Source: Cryptomeria japonica
Taxonomy: Eukaryota > Streptophyta > Pinopsida > Cupressales > Cupressaceae
Direction of reading: 5' to 3'
DNA length: 64,000 nucleotides
NCBI RefSeq assembly: GCF_030272615.1
Contig: NC_081408.1
Span: forward strand, 309,806,450-309,870,449
Part shown: piece after piece, positions 55,212-64,000 of the stretch
Layout of the letters: each line of letters starts with the position of its first letter
How positions within the stretch are numbered: the first letter of the stretch is position 1
The notes under the pieces: model-generated
The model's database searches: none
Seen by the model: only the letters and a program-made list of their open reading frames with translations
Told to the model about the DNA's origin: nothing
Translations under genes and position numbers: made by a program

Positions 55212-58184
55212 TTGCTTTTGCATAGTGACATGTCTATTGAAACAAGGTTCCAAGCACCAATGATGCAATTAAGTTTGACATATCAACCGACAATGCAATC
55301 ACGATTCTATCCAGCCCAACAACAAGGCAATATCGGTCAAACTTATCATGATGATTTAAATGTCCAAATACAAAAACTAGAGGAGAAACTAGCTCAAGAA
55401 AAGGAGATATTGGAGCAAAAAGTGATAAACAGTGAGAAGATAAGATCTCAAATGTCCAAAATGTTTCAAAAATTTCCAGGTCAAAATCCAAATTTTGAGC
55501 CAATTGATGTAAGATCTCTTCTTGAACGATCAGACATACCAGCTCTCCTCTCGCAAATAGAGATGATGAAACAATTACAAAAAAGGAGACAACATCAATT
55601 TCAACATTATGTGCCTCCACAACAAGAACAAGGTGTTTACTATCAATCGGATTGTCAACCATCACAACCAATTGTTCAACATATGCAACCAACACAATCA
55701 ATGGTCCAATTTCAACAATATGTCCAACCAACTATACAATGTCAACAAATGGTTCAACCAATGGTGGAATATCAATGTCAACAACCACAATCACCAATTC
55801 AAAAACAAAACTTGCAACATGCACCAAGCCGAATTTTGAACATGTCAAACCAAAATGATCAACATCTAGTTCAATATCAAAAAATGACATCAAATCAAAA
55901 ACAAGTTCAAGTTCAATCAACATATCAATGTCAACAACCGCAACCAAACATTCAAAAACAAAGGTTGCAACACACACCAACCCAAGTTTCAAACATGTCA
56001 AAACAATTGAACCAAGTCCAAAATCAAAACATGACATCAAATCAAAAACAAGTTCAAATTCCAAGTCCAACTATGTCAAAACCTCGAAAGAAAGGTGGCC
56101 TTATTGCAATGCTCTTAAGGAAAAAACTAAGTGAGTCTTTTGAGGAAGATAAAGATAATACACTTATGTCTCGCAATGCCTCATCCCCTCACAAGAAAAT
56201 TGACTCTCCAGTGGCATCTATCCCTACACCTTTAAAAGTTTCACAAGAACCTTCCATATTGTCCTCATCAAACAATACATCCAAGGATGCAATTATCCAA
56301 GAGCTATCCATAATTGATTGCCACGATAATCCAATTTGTGACGCACATCCTTGTCATATTTCAGAAATACAAGACCCAATGCCACCATGCACTTTATTGC
56401 CATTACCTGTTTTAGAGGACCCCATTCGAAGTCCCTCTTCCTCATGTTCAAGCATTGATTCCTTGCCAGAATCCATCACAAATTTTCAAAGTGCCTTTCC
56501 TTCATGCCAAAGCATTAATCCCTTGTCAGAATCCTCCATGCATATCCAAAGTCCAACCTCATGTCAAGAGGATAGTTTAGAGCATGAAGAAACTTGTCCT
56601 AAGGAAAATCAAGATCAAGATCCTGAAACCTTATCATCCCATCCAATTGTTGACCAGGATCCCATTTCCCCAGACACTCACAATGATTCCCCTATTCTTG
56701 TCCATCCTACCCAAAGTCCTATTAACACTCCATTCCTTGAGCAAGATCAAGATATCCTAGCCCATCCAATCCCAAACGATCCCCTTCCATTTCATGAACA
56801 CAATGTCCTTTCAAATCCCATTGACATTCCACTTTCTCAGCAAAATCAAGATATTCCTTCCATCCTTTCTAATGATCCCATTGAAAGTCAAGAGAAAAGC
56901 AACTTTAAAGAAGATGCCAATGATCTTCCTCCTTGTCAAGATCAAATTATTCCTTTAAATCCTCCACAAGATCCACTTGTTCCTCCACCTCCTTGTCTTA
57001 ATCCTCCATACACACCCCAAGATCGTATTTCTTTTGATGATCCCATTATTTCTCCCATTCCATCTCTTGAAGAGCCTATCATTGAACCATGTCCACTACA
57101 TGATCCTAATCCCCCTCATGATCCTAATCCCCCTCATGATTCTAACGTGTCAGTGCAAGATGTTCATGAACCCTCGACATGCACAATGGGTTCTTCCACT
57201 TTGGTGAAATCTGATCCACTTCATGATCTCATCATTTCCATCATATCACCTCCACCTCAAAATGGGCTCGCGTCTTCTTCCCAAAGAAAAGAGTATCCTA
57301 CAAGTCAAGATATTCATAAAGGCAAAGGAGTAGACCTTCATAAACAAGAACCCCTTCATATCAAAAAGAATACTAATGGTCATGGCTACAGAGCTCACAC
57401 TCAAGGCGTTGGTATCCCTTCAAAGTCAAAATCCAAATGTCCACCTTCCCCATCATCGCTTCCATCCATTCTAGGTCCCTATATCCCTCCATCTCCTATG
57501 CAACATCAACAAAGGCACACATCTTGGAGAACCTTCCATCCATCCCACATGCCTCCATATCATTCCCATCCACACCGACATTCATTCCCTCCTCCAAGCA
57601 ATTTGGATGCCAAGTATAAGCATCATAAGTCTAGCAATCCACATGTATTCAAGGATCAACATGTCCAGTCTAACCGACATGTCAAAACAAAGAGCAATAT
57701 GATCTATAAAGAAAAAGAAAAATACAAAAGGTCAGAAAGGCCCGCTAAGTAAAATAAAGAAAAGTCAAAATATATATGGGTTCCTAAATCCCTCGTGCAA
57801 GCAATGCACTCCAAGGAACCACAAAAGCATGAAAAATCAAAAACCATGTGGATTCCCAAGAAGCTCCTTAAAGCACAAAAAGAAACATCCAACTTGGCAT
57901 CCAAAATTGCTATTCCTCCATCCAAATCATCCAAGTCTATTCCTCCATCACCTTCTTCATCTATTTTGGGCCCTTATGTCCCAAAATCCCAAGCCTTTCT
58001 TCCGTCAAAATCTCAATATCCAACACCCACTTTTCCTCCATCAGTTCATCACCCCTCAAGGTGTGTGCCAATGTCGATCTTGCCAACATTTCCATCCACT
58101 CAAACCCAATTCTTCCAATACCCTATCCATTATCCAATGCATATTTTCCATCCTTCGATCCCTTTGATCCAATCCTTTGCATAA
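55212..58184 (+). CDS. Long Gln/Pro-rich protein of a non-autonomous retroelement (unknown)
   Basis: 846 codons open from 55212 (likely start ATG 55230, MSIETRFQAPMMQ), stop at 57750, then the same frame stays open to 58184, so the original protein was about 990 aa. Order: a charged coiled coil (about residues 48-85, VQIQKLEEKLAQEKEILEQK), a Gln-rich part with two tandem copies of a ~43-residue unit (NMTSNQKQVQ / QCQQPQPNIQKQ / MSKQ), the basic KPRKKGGLIAMLLRKKL, a long acidic Pro/Ser/Asp-rich low-complexity part (NPPHDPNPPHD), and a C-terminal basic part with ILGPYIP and ILGPYVP motifs and IWVPKSL / MWIPKKL repeats. No zinc knuckle, protease or RT is seen. It may be a fast-evolving gag-like protein. 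A host-gene origin is less likely because it lies between LTR copies and has no introns. Confidence 0.6.
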
Positions 58185-61100
58185 ATCATTGCCTTAGTTT
58201 CATCTCATTGTCCATGTCCTTATCCTACCAACGTCTTTGAGCATGCTTTTAAAGGTCATGGTCCATTTATCTCAAGGCTACTATCCAAAAAAAAAAGACG
58301 CTTGAGTCCTTCTTCCATCCCCTATCATGTGTCCATCTTCTCTTGAAAAAGTCAAAAAATAAAAAAAAAGTGAAAAAGTGGAAAAAAAAAAGAAAAGTGA
58401 AAAAAAGTAAAGAAAAATAATTCGTCCACTGGTGAAAACCTGGCAAACAGGTGCCTTGGGCAAGTACTGTGATGAAAACCTGGCAAACAGGCATCATGCG
58501 TAATCTATGAACTTCTTGCACAATCACACTTGGGGGCAGGTTTCCTCCTTCATATCCTATTGCCCTTCATTATCCTATCATACCATGTCATTACCCTTCA
58601 TATCCTATTGTCCCTCATGTCCAATTTCCCTTTCCACCTTTGATCTTGACAAGGCTGAGGATCTTCATGAGCATCTTGTTTGCAGCTTTTAGTCTATCAT
58701 AGCTTTTGGTCATTTATCCATTTTCTTATTATAACCTTTCATCCATATTCCCTACCTTATTGCAACTTTCTGCCACTAAATCCCTTAGCCAATCCCGACC
58801 TTCAGTCCATGTCCCTTATCCATTCTTGGTCTTGCTTATCCTATCCATATCTTATCACTATCCATACACTCTTTTTCATTCCTTGATCTTGATCTGACAT
58901 AAGGACGCAAAAATTTAAACATGGTTTCAAAACACCTCTTGACATGTCCCTCATGCCATGTCACTGCTTTACATTGTCATATCCAGTCTCTTGTCCCATC
59001 ACATAATAGCTCTTGGAAATTGCATCCGCATTGTCTCCATAATAAAAGGCCTTTGTCTTCCCTCTATCCCTCATCATTTCAGCAAGCCTATTTATTCACT
59101 TGTCATATTCCTTGCCTTGCTAGACACTGGGGGCAAAATTTGAAAAAAACCATAAAAATTGAAAAATGTCCTGAAGAAAGTCATAAAAATTGAAAAATGT
59201 CCTGAAGAAAGTCATAAAAATTGAAAAATGTCCTGAAGAAAGTCATAAAAATTGAAAAATGATCCTGAAAAAAGTCATAAAAATCCAAAAAAAGTCCTGA
59301 AGAAAGTCATAAAAATTGAAAAATGTCATGAAAAAAAAAAAATCCAAAAAAAAAATCAAATAATGTCCTGAAAAAAATCTCATAAAAATCCAAAAAAGTC
59401 CTGAAAAAAATTCAAAAAATTTGAAAATTATCCTGAAATAATCCATAAAAAAATCGAATAATGTCCTGAAAAAAATCTCATAAAAATCCAAAAAAGTCCT
59501 GAAAAAAATTCAAAAAAATTGAAAATTGTCCTGAAATAATCCATAAAAAAATCGAATAATGTCCTGAAAAAATTCATAAAAATCAAATAAAGTCCTGAAA
59601 AAAAAATGAACGAACAAAAAAATTGTAAAAACTCGAAAAGCAAAACAAAAAACCAAAACACGCATTTTTGCAATAAAGTATTCCCTTTATGCATCGACAG
59701 ATCACTGAGCATCCCTCCAACGACTCACAATCAAACATTGTGCTTTAATGAAATCATGCTTTAACCAGATGAACTTTTTCAACTCAAACCAAGCATTCAA
59801 ACTGATCCAAATTGTCTTATCAATCTAATATCCGCATAAAAAATCATTTGTCCTTGTCACATTATCATGGGTCTTATACAGGGTGTGGTATACTCGAAAC
59901 CAGACTGTGTCCTGTCTTAGACGGGGTACCGCATTTTCTTGAAACCAGACAGCATGATCGTCCTATCAGCACGTTCAACTTTTGACAATAAAGATCAAGA
60001 TGTTTGTTTGATTTGCTTGAATTTGTGAGTCTTATCTTCTTACTGACTTATCTTTGGCTTCGATCATGTTCCTATGTTGCTCGATGAGGTCACTGAGTGA
60101 TTTAGAGTGACCGGGATGGCTCATGGTCTCTTTCTTTGATTGTGATTGTCGTTTGTCTATGCTGTGTCTGTCTTTCGCAAATCGGGTTGCATTTCAGCTC
60201 TGGCCTTCAATGCCATGATGCTACGCATCCATTTTGCTAAATAAAAATAAAGGTTCTCACCTATAAAGTGCATTACTGAAAGCAAAATTTTCATCATCTC
60301 TAACTGTCTTCTATCTCATTTCTTCTTACTAACATTTCTTCCATCCGGTCGGATAGTCAGTTCGGTCTAGTGCTCCGATATCCAAGCACATGTGCTACAT
60401 CCTGCATTCATTTGGTTAGTACATTTGCATTCCATCACACATATTACATCAAGCATTTTATCCATTTCATTTCATAAATCCATAAAAAAAATACATAAAA
60501 ATACATCCATACATGTTCATACAAAGTGCATAAGTCATTCATACATGCAAAAAACATAAGTCATAATATATTGCATCCATCATATCGATGTATATCATAT
60601 CACATATCATAATAATGTCAGAGTACAAAATCGGACTATTTTTTTCCTAAGTATGGCCCGCAGGCTGACTGCAAAATGTCAAACTACATAATGTCCACTG
60701 TCTGTCATAAGAAGTACGTGCCTCTGTCACTGGGTGCTCCCTCTGTCCTCCTCGTCCCCGCAATGTCCCGCAAATGAGTCAAATTCATCAAATTGAAAAC
60801 ATGGGTTTTCGAGATACATACCACTGCTCCTGCGTCCTCCGGTCATCTGAATGTGCGTACACGTTCCCCAAGGTGATCTGCCATTGGAATGTTCGCCATG
60901 TGTCTGCAAGTGTCCTTGTCCAAAGCAACAAATCCTCCTCTTTAGCTAGTGCAAATGAGTCATTTTCACCCTCTTGGTCCCATTTATATCTCTTTGTCAT
61001 TGCATAGATGGACGTGCATCCTCTCCATCTTATGTTGTTCGTGGTCTTGTGCACATTAAATTGCTTGTCCTTCATGCATCTGATATCCAATTGTCAGTCT

Positions 61101-61249
61101 GTTCGATCCTACCATTTTTTATCGATCAATTGGCCTCTTTTCCGCATGTTTCCGGCCAATTCCTCGAGGGGGCATGCATATGTCATTGTTATTGTCTGGG
61201 GCATTTTCATCATTGTTCTTTGAAACAACGCTTAAAATCGCATTGTCTC
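58185..61249 (+). other. Repeat-rich non-coding tail
   Basis: No credible gene. Features are two GAAAACCTGGCAAACAGG motifs (58433 and 58474), an A-rich stretch (58345-58420), the 31-bp tandem array listed separately, a diverged pair of the tail repeat (CTTATACAGGGTGTGG and CTTAGACGGGGTACCG, 59870-59950, each followed by GAAACCAGAC) and a less repetitive 60000-61249 part. Confidence 0.65.
59125..59640. repeat. Tandem array of a ~31-bp A-rich unit
   Basis: Imperfect copies of GTCCTGAAGAAAGTCATAAA followed by AATTGAAAAAT, about fifteen in number. Phe-rich frames on the complementary strand are by-products. Confidence 0.9.
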
Positions 61250-61263
61250 AAAGAGGGGCAAAA
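61250..61263 (+). promoter_or_regulatory. Polypurine tract
   Basis: AAAGAGGGGCAAAA directly before TGTAGGCACC. It is identical to the tract of the gypsy element at 13100-13087. Confidence 0.88.
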
Positions 61264-62895
61264 TGTAGGCACCCAAAAATGGTCAACGCTTGCGAAGTCA
61301 TACTTTAACATTTGCACATTGCTTCATTTTAGGTTTTTGCGTCGCATTAACATTTCTCCTATGTCACGCACTTGGTCTTTATCATTTGCGAACATTGAGT
61401 CATTCTTCTACATTCTTCAATCATCTCATCCTCAAATTTGGTCTTGTTGACAACATTATCCAATCATGATTTTGATCAAACTTATCTTGTTGCATCAATG
61501 TGCGTGCTAATTTGTCATCATTTTGGACATCGTCAATCCTAATTAGGGTTTTGTTTTCCTATCAATCTTGCGATCAATCATTGCTCTCTTATCAATCTTA
61601 TCATCAATCTTATCATTTTGGACATCGTCAATCCTAATTAGGGTTTTGTCCTCTTTTCAGTCTTGTCATCTTGCAATCAATTTGTCATTGATCGTGGTCG
61701 TTATCAATCTTGTCATTTTGGCGATCGATTTGTCATCGATCGTGGTCATTTTCAATCTTGTCATCTTGCAATCCATTTGTCATCGATTCTTGTCCTCTTG
61801 TCGATCTTGTCATTTTGCGATCATTTCGCTATCAATCGTTGTCTGTCTCAATTATGTCAATTTGGATCAATTTGTCATTGTTCCTCGTCAATTGGCACAT
61901 TTTCTTAATCAAATCATTTTGTCGCATTGGTCATTTATCAATCCAAAATCAAATCAAATCGAGTCAATTATCTTTCAAGACCTAATTCATCTCTTTAGGG
62001 TTTTATGATTTATTCATTTAACCTAATTTGTCATTTCTTCCTCTAGGATTACTAAATTATTTATTAATCCTAAGTCTTCTTGTCACAATTAAATGTTCAT
62101 TTAATTGGCTAATTATTCCTCTTTGTGAATTGATTAATAAATGAAAAATTATTAATTAATTCACTAATTCCAATTTTCTAAATTTCATCATTTTTTCTAA
62201 TTCCATATTTCCTATTTTCCTTATTTTCTAATTTTCTAATTTTCTAAATTCTTTTCCCTCCTATTTCATCTCCTAATTCTATGGGAATGGCATGTCAATT
62301 TGTCATAAATTGTCATAATTGATAATCAATCAATTTTGACATAGAATGTGTCATAATTTGTCATCAATTATCAATCAATTAAATTGTGCATGGAAAGTGC
62401 ATAATTTGTCATAATTTGTCATATTGATTTGCAATTTCCATTTGAATTGCATCATGCTAATCTTGTCACTTATCCAATTCTTCTATAAATTGGATGATCT
62501 TCATCAATCAAAGTCCTTCGAATCCTTGACCCTTTGAATCCTTCAAACCCCTTGAATCTTAATCCTTAATTAATAATCCCGAATTTCTATCAAACTACCA
62601 AACTTTCGTTTCTAGTACTCTTGAGCTTTTTGCTTTCAATTGTGTGAGCACTTGTAGGTGAGATCCACAAACCCATTGAAGAGGAAAGAACAACAATGGA
62701 GCCGCATGGAAGAAGCATCCGAATTGTTATATGGTTTGCATGACATTTTCTTTTAAATGCTTTGTTTTTGTGCCTCTATTGAATGTGCTTTGGAATTAGG
62801 TTCATTTCAATGAGAGTTCTTTTGATTGAGTTATCATGTCTTGTGTTTGTGATTGATTTACCTATCTTGTGATGATTCCTAATTTCTACGCTACA
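61264..62895 (+). repeat. 3' LTR of the young non-autonomous element
   Basis: 1632 bp, TGTAGGCACCC to TACGCTACA. It contains internal direct repeats around 61515-61660 (GACATCGTCAATCCTAATTA twice, ~95 bp apart) and a series of TCATTTTGCGATCAATTTG-like words to 61880. TATA-like box TATAAATTGGATG starts at 62484. Frames inside are not genes. Confidence 0.87.
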
Positions 62896-64000
62896 CAAAT
62901 GCTTATATCTACCAATGAAATCAGTCACTTTTTCTTTAACACCTTGTTTACAATGCATTAAATCAATCAAAGTAACTTTAGGACTTATATTGTTTTTAAA
63001 TTGTTGAATGAAAGCATTTGCAAGTTGTTCGAAAGAAGTAATAGAATAAGAAGGCAACGAGCAATACCATTGTAGGGCTTTGTCTCTTAATGTTCTAGTA
63101 AATAGTTTTGCAAGCAACCTTTGGTCATAAGCAAAATCGGTACAGATTGTTTGAAAAGTCTTAACATGTGTTAGAGGATCACCTTTACCATTATAAAGCT
63201 CCAAATGCAGAATTTCAACATGTTTAGGAGGGATAGCTCGAACAATGTCAAGAGAAAGTGGGCTCGCAACATCAAATGTGGGCACACTAAACTTAGATTT
63301 ATTCATAGAGGCAATTTGTTGCTGTAAAGAAGAGACAGTTTGTGCAAGATTGTTAATGGTCGCTTCAGTCGAAGAGTTCATATTAGATGTGTTAGATTGA
63401 GATGGAGGTGTTATGTTATTGAAAGAAGGTAAAGAGTAAGGTGGTGGGACCCTATGATAATTAGTCATAGGAGATGATTGGACAGGAGGAACACTACAAG
63501 GAGGAATGGAATGATTGAATGAATTGCCCCCTTGCGTCATGTTCATTTGTGGAGATGTAATAGGAACACTCATTGAAGGAATGAATGAAGAAGTCAGATT
63601 AAATGAAGGAAGAGGGTTAATTGAAGAGGAAGGATTGCCCCCATGACTAGTGATCACAGGAGGGATGTCTTGTGTAGAAGTAGCCATTATGTTTGATGTA
63701 AAGGTAGGTATGCTAGCAATAGAAGTCGTCAAAGGAATAGAATGATTGACTTGAGTAGGAGGTTGTGTATAACCCAAATTTTCAGCACAACTCTTCATAG
63801 GCATCACATTCGAATCCACACTATGTGCAATACCATGCAAAATATCAATTCCATTCTTATCACTTTGAAGCATACGTTTTAGACCCTCAATTAAAGGAAG
63901 AGCTTGACTATCGGGGTATTCTTGAGACATCCATTGTCGAAAATCATCAAATTGGTTATCCAATTTCAAAATCTGTTCTTTAGAAACCTCATGGAGAGCT
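62896..64000 (-). pseudogene. Gypsy gag, N-terminal and capsid part (continues past the window)
   Basis: Open from the window edge (64000) down to the junction at 62896. The N-terminus is Pro/Ser/Met-rich. The capsid domain follows: LHLELYNGKGDPLTHVKTFQ, LRDKALQWYCSLPSYSI, FEQLANAFIQQF and KEKVTDFIGRYKHL. It belongs with 50461-52719, but 62996-62896 repeats the gag segment already present at 52721-52621, so the two halves overlap by 101 bp instead of meeting at a simple insertion site. Confidence 0.85.

Larger units (their letters stand above)
52720..62895 (+). mobile_element. Young non-autonomous LTR element carrying a ~990-codon Gln/Pro-rich frame
   Basis: The 3' LTR is 61264-62895 (TGTAGGCACC to ACGCTACA), preceded by the PPT AAAGAGGGGCAAAA. 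The only 5' LTR sequence is the last 220 bp (52720-52939), identical by eye to 62676-62895. The interior has a leader with a conserved hairpin, one long open frame and a repeat-rich tail; no pol is seen. PPT, tail motifs and leader hairpin match the Tat-like gypsy element at 13086-31440, its probable helper family. It lies inside the minus-strand gag. The missing 5' part of the LTR and the flanking 101-bp duplication show a rearrangement or an assembly problem at the left end. Confidence 0.8.
48511..64000 (-). mobile_element. Minus-strand gypsy element with gag and protease only, running past the window
   Basis: 3' LTR 49724-48511, PPT 49739-49725, then toward higher coordinates a 720-bp non-coding tail, protease/gag (52719-50461) and gag N-terminus (64000-62896), interrupted by the plus-strand element at 52720-62895. 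No RT or integrase lies between protease and PPT. The element is therefore either a gag-protease-only non-autonomous form or a deletion derivative. The 5' LTR would lie outside. Confidence 0.75.

Noticed and set aside
55234-56070. Minus-strand 165- and 112-aa frames opposite the long plus-strand frame
   Set aside because: Antisense shadows of the Gln-rich repeats with Val/Phe-rich, unprotein-like composition.
59243-59712. Phe-rich minus-strand frames
   Set aside because: Translation of the 31-bp A-rich tandem array.
62776-62895. Extension of the gag frame into CSVEIRNHHK-type residues
   Set aside because: This part lies in the inserted LTR; the gag sequence ends at the junction at 62896.
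1-64000. tRNA, rRNA or organellar genes
   Set aside because: I looked for typical tRNA B-box words and rRNA core sequence by eye and saw none; a covariance-model scan would be needed to exclude tRNA fragments.

Overview
This window is repeat-dominated nuclear DNA of a land plant with a large genome, most likely a seed plant and possibly a gymnosperm. The evidence is nested Ty3/gypsy and Ty1/copia elements, long LTRs, an L1-type LINE fragment, satellite DNA and AT-rich filler. The lineage is my inference; no host marker gene is present. I found no intact host gene, rRNA, tRNA or CRISPR array. Almost every long reading frame belongs to a mobile element or is a by-product of tandem repetition.

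Layout. 1-3177 is a satellite with a ~330-bp unit built from ~20-bp sub-units in both orientations, followed by a CT-rich microsatellite (3178-3409). About 3425-11640 looks like a degraded DNA transposon with two convergent genes. The plus-strand gene is a transposase relic (3869-6398). The minus-strand gene has introns (11301-9373). Between them lies a 359-bp tandem array, and both ends carry copies of a GGATATC palindrome. This is the best candidate for an undescribed system.

From about 11650 to 33780 a Ty3/gypsy element, probably of the Tat group, lies on the minus strand (gag 29201, protease, RT, two RNase H regions, integrase 15488). Its 3' LTR starts at 13086. In place of a 5' LTR it has an inverted copy of the tail-PPT-LTR module (31500-33085), so the locus is bounded by ~2-kb inverted arms. 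A non-autonomous copia-like element with two reading frames but no pol (19367-25929, TSD TTGGG) is inserted in it.

33781-36223 is AT-rich with no identified feature. 36241-37312 is a 5'-truncated LINE with a perfect 17-bp TSD. 37330-39250 holds a coding relic, a copia LTR fragment and a second LINE fragment. 39255-46102 is a minus-strand copia element carrying a solo LTR (43799-44621, TSD CATAC). It is interrupted by a plus-strand gypsy element (LTR 46108-47142, gag to 48510). That element is interrupted by a minus-strand gag-protease gypsy element (48511 to beyond the window). That one in turn contains a plus-strand, apparently very young non-autonomous element (52720-62895) with an unusual ~990-codon Gln/Pro-rich frame.

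Relationships. The plus-strand element at 52720-62895 shares its PPT, its pre-PPT repeat motif and a leader hairpin with the autonomous gypsy element at 13086-31440. This suggests that non-autonomous elements use the Tat-type machinery in trans. The copia-like two-frame element would likewise depend on an autonomous copia partner; the solo LTR at 43799 belongs to its LTR family.
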